From positions 1 through 19,373 of the forward strand of contig JBILJV010000042.1 of NCBI GenBank assembly GCA_044377005.1: 19,373 bases of DNA. Reading direction: 5' to 3'. Source of the DNA: JABMMZ01 sp044377005 (GTDB taxonomy: Bacteria; Bacteroidota; Bacteroidia; NS11-12g; UBA955). This document shows, piece after piece, positions 1-8,298 of the stretch; position 1 is the stretch's first letter, and every line of letters begins with the position of its first letter. The notes under the pieces are model-generated. The model had not been told where the DNA came from. It saw only the letters and a program-made list of their open reading frames with translations, and did not search any database. The position numbers were made by a program, and so were the translations under genes.

Positions 1-422
1 TCTTCATTTCCTTCTATAGTGTACAAAACTCCATTTGCAATACCTGAAGCTTGATATAGTGTTGATATCCCTAAAGATGTCCCTAATTCTATGGCAAATT
101 GTGGTTGGTAAAAATGGCAAATGCGCTCCAATAACTCAGCATATTTAGCAGATTTAGAGGTTCGTTTACATACTTCACTAACAAGGTGTGTAGACTCGGA
201 ACTTTTCGGTTTGGCACCCAAAGGTTTTAGTTTTATTTTCGCTGTGCTTTTCAACATCTTTGAACGCAATAATTCAATGGTGTGATAGTAAGGTTTTTGT
301 TTTCTTACATTAAGAACATTGACAATAAAATCAAACACAAATGGCGAATGAATATCGTATTTGGTTTGTGATGTAAAAAAATAAAGCAGGTAGTTGACAA
401 TATAATTAACTTGATTTAACAT
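1..422 (-). CDS. SAM-dependent class I methyltransferase, N-terminal part (cut by window edge)
   Basis: An open reading frame runs from an ATG at 422 down to base 1 without a stop, giving the first 140 residues; the 3' part lies outside the window. The N-terminus has a KYDIHSPFVFDF stretch (about residues 21-32), which I recall from Bacteroidota class I methyltransferases. Residues 110-121 read AIELGTSLGIST, a good match to methyltransferase motif I (acidic residue, then GxxxG), which binds S-adenosylmethionine. The acidic residue of motif II is probably the E in YTIEG near residue 137. It resembles the O-methyltransferase type, but the substrate cannot be told. It starts 18 bp after the DUF349 gene stop and is probably cotranscribed with it. 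The family call is fairly sure; the function is not. Confidence 0.75.
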   Translation of the reverse strand, partial: MLNQVNYIVNYLLYFFTSQTKYDIHSPFVFDFIVNVLNVRKQKPYYHTIELLRSKMLKSTAKIKLKPLGAKPKSSESTHLVSEVCKRTSKSAKYAELLERICHFYQPQFAIELGTSLGISTLYQASGIANGVLYTIEGNE

Positions 423-440
423 AAATAAACCTTGGGTTAA

Positions 441-2333
441 CTATTTTCTATTGTCTGCACTTTTCAAAGCTCTTAAAACTTTTAAATCAGCTTGTAATTT
501 ATCTATTTGTGAATTTGCTGTATTTATTTTTTGCTCAATTTGCAATTTAAATTCATCTGCTTTTTTAGACTTAGCGAAAAAACCAATATTATTATTAAGC
601 GTTTCAACATTTTCTTTAAGTAAGCGAATTTTATCTAACAACTGCCTTTCTTCATGTTTTAACTTATCGGCACCATTTGGTGAACTTGCCAACAATTCAA
701 AATGCTCTTTAACCCGCAATTGTTTATTTTCCTCACTTGCTTGTTTGAATTTTTTGTAAAGTGCATCAACCGCTTTACTATAGTTTTGGGCTAAATCTTG
801 CTTTACTTTAATAGGCACATAACCAATTTGATTCCATTGTAATTGCAATTTACGTAGCTCTTCAAACACATAAGATACATCCTCTGATTCCAACAATTGA
901 TGGATAGAATTTATGATCGTCTCTTTTTCAGTTTGATTGGTTTTTTCTTCTACATTTTTATGTTTATAAAACTCGTTGCGTTGGTTAAAAAACTTATCAC
1001 AAGCAGTTCTGAAACGCAACCATATTTTTTCATTCATGTTTTCAGAAACTGGCCCTATAGATTTCCATTTTTCTTGAAGGGAAATCAACTCTTTTGCACC
1101 ACTATCAAACTGAGTTGATTCAGCTATTTTTTCAGCCTTTTCACACAATTCTGTTTTCATTTTTAAGTTTACATCTTTCCCTTTATTTAATTGATCAAAA
1201 TAAACTTTTCTATTGTGATTAAACACATTTTGGGCATCTCTGAAACGTTTCCAAATTTGATCGTTTACGCTTTCAGGAACAGGACCTATGGTTTTCCATT
1301 CATTAAAAATTAAAGCAATTTCATCTGCTTTCTCTTTCCATAATTTAATAGATTCAATAGGGACTTGATTAATTGTTTCTACTTTTTCACAAAGCAATTT
1401 TTTCAACTCATAATTCTGATTTCTTTTTGCTTTGATAGAATCCAGTTGGTCTCTTTTTATTTTCAACACTTCATCTGAAGCTTCTTTGAAACGTTTCCAA
1501 ATATCCTCAGACATTTCTTTGGATGGAACAGGACCCGTATTTCTAAATTCTTCGTGGTATTTGTTTAAAAGAATATGTGTTTTCTTAATTGATTTTTCTT
1601 CTTTGAGCAAATCAACTCTTTTTAATAACTCAATTTTAAATTCTAGATTTTTTTGTCTGTCCTTTTCTTTAAGTTCATTATTGATAGAATGATTGTCATA
1701 AAATTTATCCAAATAAAAACGGTAATTGTCCCACAATTCTTGCATGTGTTGACGGGGTATCGTTCTAATTTGACGCCATTTTTTCTGTATTTCTAAAACC
1801 TCTGAAAATATTGTCTCAGTTTCATCTTTGGATGACAATTCTTTCAACTCATCTATTAACTTACGTTTTGCTTTTAAATTCTTTTGCTTTTCTTCCTCTG
1901 CCAATCTTTTCTCTTCCGCTCTCTTTTCTAAAAAAGAAGCATAAACCTTGTAAAACTTATCTTTCTTTTCATCGTAAGGAGGCTTAAACTCACGAACATC
2001 ATTTCCTGCATCAGCCCATTCTTTTATCAAAACAGCCCTATCAGCTTTCACTAAATCGTCAAATAAAAGTCTAATTTTTTTGAAAGTATCATGTGCTTCT
2101 TTAATGTTTGTAGAAAATATCAATTCTTCCGCCTTTTTGATAAAATCATCTTTTGAAAAAGTAGAATAATCGGTTGTATCCTTACGTTCTTCTTCAATGT
2201 CTAACTCATCATCATGCTCATCAGAATCTCCTTTTTTCTCCAAATCAATTAGGGTAGATTCAATCGCTTTTTCGTCTGGCGTTAAATTGTTTTTAGATTC
2301 ATCAAATGAATCTTCATCTCTAGTAGGGTTCAT
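441..2333 (-). CDS. DUF349 repeat protein
   Basis: The product is 630 residues, highly charged, and has neither signal peptide nor membrane segment, so it should be cytoplasmic. It carries a series of DUF349-type repeats marked by a W..IGPVP....IW.RFR pattern: cores near residues 186-205 (divergent), 265-282, 346-365, 423-441 and 500-525 (degenerate), with a possible further remnant near 70-130. Each repeat spans about 75-80 residues of predicted helix. The N-terminal 60 residues are acidic and probably disordered; residues 560-625 look like a coiled coil. DUF349 proteins are widespread in Bacteroidota and Actinobacteria with no settled biochemical role. ATG at 2333 is the first methionine of the frame and is followed directly by the acidic leader. 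Downstream is the methyltransferase gene, 18 bp away. Confidence 0.9.
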   Translation of the reverse strand: MNPTRDEDSFDESKNNLTPDEKAIESTLIDLEKKGDSDEHDDELDIEEERKDTTDYSTFSKDDFIKKAEELIFSTNIKEAHDTFKKIRLLFDDLVKADRAVLIKEWADAGNDVREFKPPYDEKKDKFYKVYASFLEKRAEEKRLAEEEKQKNLKAKRKLIDELKELSSKDETETIFSEVLEIQKKWRQIRTIPRQHMQELWDNYRFYLDKFYDNHSINNELKEKDRQKNLEFKIELLKRVDLLKEEKSIKKTHILLNKYHEEFRNTGPVPSKEMSEDIWKRFKEASDEVLKIKRDQLDSIKAKRNQNYELKKLLCEKVETINQVPIESIKLWKEKADEIALIFNEWKTIGPVPESVNDQIWKRFRDAQNVFNHNRKVYFDQLNKGKDVNLKMKTELCEKAEKIAESTQFDSGAKELISLQEKWKSIGPVSENMNEKIWLRFRTACDKFFNQRNEFYKHKNVEEKTNQTEKETIINSIHQLLESEDVSYVFEELRKLQLQWNQIGYVPIKVKQDLAQNYSKAVDALYKKFKQASEENKQLRVKEHFELLASSPNGADKLKHEERQLLDKIRLLKENVETLNNNIGFFAKSKKADEFKLQIEQKINTANSQIDKLQADLKVLRALKSADNRK

Positions 2334-2466
2334 GGGGCAATAAAAAAATGTGTATGTAAGTGAATGTTTATTGGAAAGTAAATTGAATAATTATTTCATA
2401 CTTGAAAGTCTATAGGAATCGGTATATAGGTAGAAAACTCACTAATTTTTAAAATTGATACGAATG

Positions 2467-2474
2467 CAAAATTA
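2467..2474 (-). promoter_or_regulatory. Possible -7 box for the DUF349 gene
   Basis: On the minus strand this reads TAATTTTG, matching the Bacteroidota TAnnTTTG element. There is no proper TTG about 19-20 bases upstream, only a CTG at 17 bases (2492-2494), so the promoter is weakly supported. It would give a leader of roughly 125 bases. The rest of the 196-base gap 2334-2529 is very AT-rich and shows no other clear element, apart from the small palindrome AATCGATT at 2474-2481. Confidence 0.35.
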
Positions 2475-2529
2475 ATCGATTTTAATTAAAACAGAAATTA
2501 ATTTAACTTTTTTTTTAATCATTAAATGT

Positions 2530-3648
2530 CTATAAATTATTTAGGTTTGTCAATAAATCATATAATTTAAACCTACTGCTTTTTTTATTATTTGTTAACA
2601 CCACTAAACAAATATCTTTATCAATATTAGTCCAAAAAAAAGTCCAAAAACCTTTCCACCAACCATTATGATACACCCATTTTTCACCCTCTATGTATTT
2701 TATGCGAAATCCTAATCCATAGGAGCCTCCATACACATTGGGTTTATACGTTTCCTGAAAAGCAGCATCCTGAATTGATTTATCCAATAATCGTCCTTCT
2801 TTCAATGCATCATAAAACATAAACATATCCTCTACACAACTGAAAAAACTTTTGTCACCCAATATTCCATTTAAGTAGTAATTAGGTTCATACAATTCTT
2901 TAACAAATCGACCAGTAAGTACCTTTGACTGAATACGCGAAGGCTGATGTCCATAAAAAAAACTATTGCGCATTCCAGCTATTTTTAAAATACTGTCTTC
3001 AACATAAGTCGGAAATTTTTGTTTAGTCACCCGTTCCAACAGTATCGGCAATAAAGCAAAATTAGTATTGTTATAGCTAAAACTCACATCGGGCGCCGTA
3101 TATACATTTGGCTTAGATTTTATAAAAAAACGATACAAATCCTGATTGTTCATCACTTTCAATTTGTCTTTCCAAAAGGTATCAGTATAGTACATGTAGT
3201 TTGCCAATCCGCTTCGATGCGACAATAAATGACGAACAGTTACATGTGGGTAATTTAATTCTTTTAAATATTTAGAAACTTGACTATCCAAGTGAATTAA
3301 ACCATTTTGATGTAATTGAAGAATCGCTATAGAGGTAATTGTTTTAGAAACCGATGCCATTTGAAAAACATCATTAATATCCAACTTTTGTTGCTTGTTT
3401 AAGTCGGTATAACCTTTTACAATTTTGAATAGTTTGTTTTTTTTGTAAACTAAAATTGACCCATTAAAATCCTCCTCAAAACAAGAAGAAATAAAAACTT
3501 GGTCTTTTTTCTTAAAAGAGCTAAATGACTTAGTATATCTATAAAAAGAATCTTGTACTGATGAGTGAGAAAGATGTTGTTTAGGAGATTGTTGACATGA
3601 AACAAAAAAAGACAAAATCAAAAAAAACACTAAAGCTACACGAAACAT
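2530..3648 (-). CDS. Serine hydrolase lipoprotein, beta-lactamase class C / PBP4* fold
   Basis: The 372-residue product begins with a lipoprotein signal (hydrophobic stretch, then FFVSC with C18 as the likely lipidated cysteine), so it is probably membrane-anchored and acts in the periplasm. The three catalytic motifs of the serine beta-lactamase superfamily are present in order: SVSK (S99 nucleophile, K102), YNN (Y192) and HNG (327-329, in place of KTG). The HxG third box is typical of the esterase, peptidase and D-aminopeptidase-like members rather than true beta-lactamases. An RHLLSHRSGL stretch at about 139-148 is also usual for the family. It follows the lipoprotein gene by 8 bases and ends the cluster. 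Natural substrate is unknown; peptidoglycan peptides or small esters are possible. Confidence 0.88.
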   Translation of the reverse strand: MFRVALVFFLILSFFVSCQQSPKQHLSHSSVQDSFYRYTKSFSSFKKKDQVFISSCFEEDFNGSILVYKKNKLFKIVKGYTDLNKQQKLDINDVFQMASVSKTITSIAILQLHQNGLIHLDSQVSKYLKELNYPHVTVRHLLSHRSGLANYMYYTDTFWKDKLKVMNNQDLYRFFIKSKPNVYTAPDVSFSYNNTNFALLPILLERVTKQKFPTYVEDSILKIAGMRNSFFYGHQPSRIQSKVLTGRFVKELYEPNYYLNGILGDKSFFSCVEDMFMFYDALKEGRLLDKSIQDAAFQETYKPNVYGGSYGLGFRIKYIEGEKWVYHNGWWKGFWTFFWTNIDKDICLVVLTNNKKSSRFKLYDLLTNLNNL

Positions 3649-3656
3649 GCTAATCT

Positions 3657-4511
3657 TTATCTAACCGTGAAAATAAACTCTTTACTGCGAATGGTAGCTT
3701 TGGCTATTAAGTCGCAAGCATTGTTGTTATAAGGATCATAGTCTAGTAATATTTTTTCTTGGTTTGATATATTAATCAACTCTAAAACCCCTTGAGTAAA
3801 AGTACGCGCACAACCCATTTGTATTTTCTTATACAACGGTTCTTTTATATTCACTTCAAATGGCTCACCTTTTCTATTGACACCTGATGCATTTCCTGTA
3901 ATGGAATATTCATCGCCTAAAATTCCGGCAGAGTTATCAACCTTTTTATCAATGATTCTGCTAGACTGCCATGTAATTATTCCGTTCTCATTACTTAATC
4001 TTGCATCAGATACAGTAATTTTAAAAGCACTTAAATTAAGCTTTAAGACTGTCATAGTTCCAGAGATTGCAGACAAGTTAAATCCATCATTTCCGGCGTA
4101 ATAGGCATCACTTTCCTCGGCCCGTATCTCACATTCAAAACTGTCTTGAAAATATCTTTTATTCATTTTAAAATGCAATACACCTGCTCTGTATCTGCCA
4201 TCCAAACATAAAACACCTTTGGGTGAAGCCGTTTTTATTGGTCCAAAATCAATGGTACACTCAATACCATCTCCATCGAAAAAACTACTATCCAGAAAAG
4301 TAACCACAGCAGAAGGTGGCAGAATCGTTTGCCCACTTCTTACTCGACGGTCGTTTGAATTAAAATCTTCGGCAACATCAAATATTGATGAAAATTCCGA
4401 TTCAATAGTAGAATGGTCTTTAGCCGAGATTACGCTGTCTACTGTTGTTTTATTCTCTTTGTTACAAGCGAATAAAAATAACAGAGGCGCTAAAAAAATA
4501 ATCTTTTTCAT
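3657..4511 (-). CDS. Lipoprotein of unknown function
   Basis: The 284-residue product has a clear lipoprotein signal: MKKII, a hydrophobic core and LFLFAC with C16 as the likely lipidation site. The mature part is mostly predicted beta strand and holds several cysteines (C85, C102, C127, C234, C266). The C-terminal third contains a GNASGVNRKGEPFEV stretch (206-220), then EPLYKK, a cysteine near 234 and LDYDPYNNNACD near 256-267. I recall this pattern from uncharacterised Bacteroidota lipoproteins, but I can assign no activity. It sits 3 bases after the aminotransferase stop and 8 bases before the serine hydrolase, so it is very likely cotranscribed with both. Its role could be structural or envelope-related; that is inference. 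Confidence 0.8.
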   Translation of the reverse strand: MKKIIFLAPLLFLFACNKENKTTVDSVISAKDHSTIESEFSSIFDVAEDFNSNDRRVRSGQTILPPSAVVTFLDSSFFDGDGIECTIDFGPIKTASPKGVLCLDGRYRAGVLHFKMNKRYFQDSFECEIRAEESDAYYAGNDGFNLSAISGTMTVLKLNLSAFKITVSDARLSNENGIITWQSSRIIDKKVDNSAGILGDEYSITGNASGVNRKGEPFEVNIKEPLYKKIQMGCARTFTQGVLELINISNQEKILLDYDPYNNNACDLIAKATIRSKEFIFTVR

Positions 4512-4514
4512 TTT

Positions 4515-5720
4515 CTAATGAGCAAATATAAGCGATACTTGATTGATATTTTTCAAAATAATGCGACAAATTTCTTTAATTTCATGTATTTCAATAATTA
4601 AAGGGGGTGATAGTCTTATTTTATCTTCAGCAAACAAGAACCAGTCGATTAACAAGCCATCTTGAACACATTGGTCAATAACTTGTCTAGCAAACTGTTT
4701 ATTATTGAAAGAGACAGCCAACATAAGCCCTTTTCCACTAATATCTTTGATCATTGGATGAATTAATAGACTTCTAAATAATTGTTCTTTTTCGGGAATA
4801 GCACCCATCAAATCATTATCATAAATATAGTTTATGGCAGCTAATGAGGCTGCGCATGACAACGGATGACCACCAAAAGTGGTGATATGCCCTAAAACAG
4901 GATTATCCATTAATACTTGCATAATATTTTTGGAGGCCACAAAAGCACCTAGTGGCAATCCTCCTCCAAATGCTTTTGCCATTAATACAATATCTGGATT
5001 AACATTGGTATGTTGAAAAGCAAAAAACTGCCCTGTTCTACCCATTCCAGATTGTATTTCGTCGAACACAAGCAGTGCGCCAAATTGTTTGCATCGGCTA
5101 GCTACTAGTTGTATAAAATCATCGGCACAAGGCATATATCCCTTTTCTGACATTATAGGTTCCATAAAAACTGCAGCCACATCGCAATCAATAGCTTTAA
5201 GAGCTTCTTCGTGATTATTTTGATCAATAAAGTCAATCCCTGGCAATAAAGGGACAAAGGCATCAGTAAAGTAAGAATCACTCATTAAACTAAGCGCCCC
5301 ATGTGTACTACCATGGTAAGCCTGTTTTATGGAAACAAAACGATGTTTACCGGTGTAGCGTTTTGCTAATTTCATAGCACCTTCCACGGCCTCACTTCCA
5401 GAGTTAACAAAATAAACAGAATCCATCCCCTCTGGCAGGATAGTACTCAGCTTTTGGGCTAATTCAACTTGTGGTTTTTGAATAATTTCACCATATACCA
5501 TTAAATGCAAATACTGATCGAGCTGTTTTTTTATAGCCTCATTCACCATTAGGTTTGAATGGCCGACATTACTAACGGAAATTCCTGAGATACAATCAAT
5601 ATAGGCTTTGTTGTTAATATCATACATAAAAACGCCATCAGCACGTTCAATCTGTAATGCTAAAGGCGAATCAGAAGTTTGGGCAATGTGTTGTAAAAAA
5701 TTCCTTTTGAGTGAATGCAT
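4515..5720 (-). CDS. Class-III PLP-dependent aminotransferase (ornithine/acetylornithine type)
   Basis: The 401-residue product has the full class-III aminotransferase layout: SGSEA (107-111) for phosphate binding, the AYHGST segment (134-139), the FDEIQSG box with D220 binding the pyridine nitrogen of PLP, and the catalytic lysine K249 in LMAKAFGGG. A TTFGGHPLSC stretch near 280-289 is also typical. Length fits acetylornithine, ornithine and related omega-aminotransferases. The neighbours are two lipoproteins and not arginine genes, so I do not call it argD; the amino donor is undecided. ATG at 5720 is the first in frame and gives a normal family N-terminus. The gene is separated from the upstream HU gene by a strong terminator hairpin. 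Confidence 0.88.
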   Translation of the reverse strand: MHSLKRNFLQHIAQTSDSPLALQIERADGVFMYDINNKAYIDCISGISVSNVGHSNLMVNEAIKKQLDQYLHLMVYGEIIQKPQVELAQKLSTILPEGMDSVYFVNSGSEAVEGAMKLAKRYTGKHRFVSIKQAYHGSTHGALSLMSDSYFTDAFVPLLPGIDFIDQNNHEEALKAIDCDVAAVFMEPIMSEKGYMPCADDFIQLVASRCKQFGALLVFDEIQSGMGRTGQFFAFQHTNVNPDIVLMAKAFGGGLPLGAFVASKNIMQVLMDNPVLGHITTFGGHPLSCAASLAAINYIYDNDLMGAIPEKEQLFRSLLIHPMIKDISGKGLMLAVSFNNKQFARQVIDQCVQDGLLIDWFLFAEDKIRLSPPLIIEIHEIKEICRIILKNINQVSLIFAH

Positions 5721-5729
5721 ATTGATTTA

Positions 5730-5737
5730 CAAAAATA
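5730..5737 (-). promoter_or_regulatory. Possible -7 box for the aminotransferase cluster
   Basis: On the minus strand this reads TATTTTTG, a full TAnnTTTG match. It lies directly after the HU terminator stem and overlaps its T-tract. No TTG is found where the -33 box should be, because that position falls inside the hairpin. Transcription from it would start about 4-5 bases before the ATG. Either a weak promoter or simply the T-tract of the terminator. Confidence 0.3.
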
Positions 5738-5772
5738 AAAAATCCCTTTACTTTTTGAGTAAAGGGATTTTT
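5738..5772 (-). terminator. Rho-independent terminator after the HU gene
   Basis: A perfect 15-bp inverted repeat (5738-5752 pairing with 5758-5772) encloses a 5-base loop, with a CCC/GGG core in the stem. On the minus strand it starts 19 bases after the HU stop codon and is followed by TTTATTTTTG, a suitable U-tract. On the plus strand the right arm also ends in T's, so it could work both ways, but no plus-strand gene ends here. Confidence 0.85.
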
Positions 5773-5791
5773 ATTTAAAGCAATAAATAAA

Positions 5792-6064
5792 TTATTTAAC
5801 TTTTGTTGAAAGGTCTGCACCTGCTTTGAATTTAACAACTTTTTTAGCTGCAATTTTAATTTCTTTTCCAGTACGTGGGTTACGACCAGTTCTAGCAGCT
5901 CTTTTTGTTACTGAGAAAGTACCAAAACCTACTAAAATTAATTTGTCACCTTTTTTTAATGCACCTGTAGTTGCAGAGATGAATGAATTTAAAGCTGCTT
6001 GCGCTTGTGCTTTTGTTACTTTGGCGTCAGTTGCCATTTTGCTGATTAAATCTGATTTGTTCAT
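5792..6064 (-). CDS. hup: HU-family DNA-binding protein
   Basis: The 90-residue basic protein has the length and layout of HU/IHF histone-like proteins: two N-terminal helices (MNKSDLISKM to about residue 38), the LVGFGTFSV strand (44-52), and the DNA-binding arm with the signature GRNPRTGKEI (60-69), which contains the proline that intercalates into DNA in HU. It is expected to act as a dimer, bending and compacting DNA in the nucleoid. The gene is monocistronic: it has a well-formed -33/-7 promoter about 42 bases upstream of the ATG and a strong terminator just after the stop, which fits an abundant, separately controlled protein. Whether it is the only HU copy in the genome cannot be seen. 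Confidence 0.95.
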   Translation of the reverse strand: MNKSDLISKMATDAKVTKAQAQAALNSFISATTGALKKGDKLILVGFGTFSVTKRAARTGRNPRTGKEIKIAAKKVVKFKAGADLSTKVK

Positions 6065-6105
6065 AATTAAAACTAATTAAAATTTTTTGTTAATAAATGT
6101 GATGT

Positions 6106-6135
6106 CAAAAGTATTTTAAAGTTTAATATAATCAA
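6106..6135 (-). promoter_or_regulatory. HU gene promoter (-33 TTG / -7 TAnnTTTG)
   Basis: On the minus strand a TTG (6135-6133) is followed by a 19-base spacer and TACTTTTG (6113-6106), a full match to the Bacteroidota promoter form. The expected start lies about 5 bases further, near 6100, leaving a leader of about 36 bases before the ATG at 6064. Confidence 0.75.
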
Positions 6136-6184
6136 GGGGTTACGCATTTATTTTAAAAAAATATATTAACACAAAATCAACATT

Positions 6185-6715
6185 TTATAAGAATTTACGC
6201 TTATTAAACTTTACAACTTCCTGAATTACAGAAGATAGTGTATTTTTAGAACGTTCATTAATAAAGATTTTAATATCTGATAATTTATATTTTTTTTCTC
6301 TTTCTTGATATAATTCTTTAACTTTTGCATCAATTTCTGCATCATTTAGCTCTGAAAACAAGGGTCTACGAGTTATATTTTGTTTAATTCGCTTAGTAAT
6401 CAAGCTTAAATCTGAATTTAACCATATTACAATTCCTGATTTTTTCATCTTATCTATGTTATCAAAAAACATAGGAGTGCCCCCACCACACGACACTACT
6501 ACATGCCGCTCATTTAGTATTGTATGCAAACAATCCCTTTCTTTTTCTCTAAAATAATGATACCCTTTATTTGAAATTATTTCACGAATATAGCAACCCT
6601 CGTTTTTTTCGAGTTGTATATCTAAATCTATATATCTTAAATTTAATGACAATGCCAACTGTTTACCTAAAAGCGATTTGCCAGATGCAGGCATTCCTAT
6701 AATATACAGTCGCAT
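6185..6715 (-). CDS. aroK: Shikimate kinase
   Basis: The 176-residue cytoplasmic enzyme phosphorylates shikimate at the 3-hydroxyl with ATP, in the pathway to chorismate and the aromatic amino acids. The Walker A loop GMPASGKS is at 7-14, the shikimate-binding aspartate is in DLDIQLE (D32), an arginine follows in YFREKE (R56), the SCGGG loop is at 75-79, and the lid has TRRPL (115-119). Length is normal for the family. ATG at 6715 puts the P-loop at the usual distance from the N-terminus. It is the last gene of the ffh - DUF1599 - BT_3928-like - aroK run, 33 bases after the preceding stop. I see no convincing terminator hairpin in the 120 bases after it. Confidence 0.95.
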   Translation of the reverse strand: MRLYIIGMPASGKSLLGKQLALSLNLRYIDLDIQLEKNEGCYIREIISNKGYHYFREKERDCLHTILNERHVVVSCGGGTPMFFDNIDKMKKSGIVIWLNSDLSLITKRIKQNITRRPLFSELNDAEIDAKVKELYQEREKKYKLSDIKIFINERSKNTLSSVIQEVVKFNKRKFL

Positions 6716-6748
6716 GATTATTTAGAGAATAAAAGATGTTATTACAGC

Positions 6749-8290
6749 CTATTTTTCTTTCTTTTTGGAAATTATTTTTACAATTTTGTCAATAGAAGGA
6801 ATACTTCGGCAGCTCCATTTGTCAATAACTACACCTTCTTTCCATAGCATAATACCTGGATTAGAACGAACCACCGTTTTTAACAAAGTTTCATCTGAAT
6901 TATTGAAATAAAAAGGCAATTGCATTTCTATTCTAAAGGCATCTGCATTATCCAATGAAGTTGCAGTGACTGCATAAAAGTGAACATTCTGCGTTTTTAA
7001 CCCATTTGCTAAAGCTTTAATTTTAGCCCAAGATTTTTCATAACTCTTGTCCAAATGTGTACTAACCAATAAAATAGTATATTTACTACTGTTCAACAAC
7101 GTATCTTTGATATTTTCATTATTAATTTCGGACCTTGTTGAAAACTCAAATCCATGAACCGATGATTTCCAAGCTGTTGCAATTACCTTATTTATCGTAT
7201 TAACGTATTTCCAATCTTCCGTTCTTGGGTAATCCATAATTCCAAAAGTATCTACTTTGCCATTTTTCTCATATAATAATTTTGTTTCAATAGAATCTAC
7301 AGCTCTAGCACCAACGGGTCTAATCATTAATTGCTTTACATTATTTCCAATTTTATAAGGCAAAAAATCCCAAGCTGGTAAATACATATTGGAGTATATA
7401 GCAAAAATTGAGGAGGAAATAAAAACTACTAACATCGCATTCCAACCGAAGAGCTTTGAAAACAATGGAACTATTTTACTTCTCCTTGCAAAAATAACCA
7501 ATATTAGCACCAACAAGACTATATCCTTATAAAAGGAAGTCCATGGCTCTAATTTGATAAAATCCCCAAAACAACCGCAATCGGTTACTTTATTAAAATA
7601 AGCACTGTACCATGTTAAGAATGTAAAAAACAATATCATTAATAGAGTTAACCAAGATATTAGTTTTGGTTTCCAACCTATCAATATACCAAAACCAAAT
7701 ACAATTTCTAAAATGCACATAATAATAGAAAAATGAATGGCATAAGACCTTAAGCTCCTGAAGAAACCGACCCATACACTTTCTTTTTTTACATATTTAT
7801 AAAGCGGAAGTATTTCTTTTATCTCATGTTTGGTATTCAATGAAAGTTGCAATTTTCGATCAACCAAAACTTCTTTTGAGCCTGTTTTAATATTTACATT
7901 AAATAATATAGGTTCAGTAGTATCTTCTAATATATATTCAGCCTCGTAAATAATTTGATTATTAGCAAGTACATATACATCAGAACCTAAAAATGAATCT
8001 TGAGTCTCTTCATCTTCGTAATAAATCTTTCTGATACCCGACTGAATAATTTCAATTGATTTAATAGAATCTGAGGGCATCAAAGAAAAAGAACTTTGTT
8101 CATTTGTTTCTAAATTATCGGTAATGGAATACAAAATTGAATCTTGCTCCACTTGAACATCTTTGGCAAAAACATCAAAATATTCATTTAACTTAATAGC
8201 AGTCCCCTTGGGATCATTACTTTTTATAACTCCTGAGAAAATAAATAATAACCCAACTAAAATCCGACAAATAGATGTTACAATCTTCAT
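6749..8290 (-). CDS. BT_3928-like DoxX/MauE-type membrane protein with C-terminal soluble domain
   Basis: The 513-residue product opens with a membrane segment (about 5-22) and FSGVIKSNDPKGTAIKLNEY, the N-terminal signature I recall from the Bacteroidota BT_3928 family, a branch of the DoxX/MauE membrane proteins. Further membrane segments lie near 183-205, 210-233, 253-269 and 283-302. A DCGCFGD motif (237-243) just before the fourth segment suggests a redox-active or metal-binding cysteine pair. Residues 303-513 form a soluble domain with a thioredoxin-like look (ILLVSTHLD near 406-414), though without a CxxC. Residues about 45-172, between the first two membrane segments, are an unusual hydrophilic insertion. 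The gene starts 8 bases after the DUF1599 gene and is probably translated from the same message. Function is unknown. Confidence 0.8.
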   Translation of the reverse strand: MKIVTSICRILVGLLFIFSGVIKSNDPKGTAIKLNEYFDVFAKDVQVEQDSILYSITDNLETNEQSSFSLMPSDSIKSIEIIQSGIRKIYYEDEETQDSFLGSDVYVLANNQIIYEAEYILEDTTEPILFNVNIKTGSKEVLVDRKLQLSLNTKHEIKEILPLYKYVKKESVWVGFFRSLRSYAIHFSIIMCILEIVFGFGILIGWKPKLISWLTLLMILFFTFLTWYSAYFNKVTDCGCFGDFIKLEPWTSFYKDIVLLVLILVIFARRSKIVPLFSKLFGWNAMLVVFISSSIFAIYSNMYLPAWDFLPYKIGNNVKQLMIRPVGARAVDSIETKLLYEKNGKVDTFGIMDYPRTEDWKYVNTINKVIATAWKSSVHGFEFSTRSEINNENIKDTLLNSSKYTILLVSTHLDKSYEKSWAKIKALANGLKTQNVHFYAVTATSLDNADAFRIEMQLPFYFNNSDETLLKTVVRSNPGIMLWKEGVVIDKWSCRSIPSIDKIVKIISKKKEK

Positions 8291-8298
8291 ATATTAAA

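Noticed and set aside
451..759. Plus-strand reading frame opposite the DUF349 gene
   Set aside because: It lies wholly inside a strongly supported DUF349 coding region, has low-complexity Ser/Leu/Phe/Cys composition typical of an antisense shadow, and lacks a promoter.
2474..2481. Palindrome AATCGATT upstream of the DUF349 gene
   Set aside because: Eight bases, with the next pair mismatched; expected by chance in AT-rich DNA.
2530..5720. Serine hydrolase with aminotransferase as a beta-lactam resistance or antibiotic synthesis cluster
   Set aside because: The third box is HNG rather than KTG, the aminotransferase is generic, and no regulator or synthetase lies nearby; nothing in the sequence supports it.
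5671..5853. Minus-strand frame across the HU terminator
   Set aside because: It overlaps the ends of two real genes and translates the terminator hairpin; no family resemblance.
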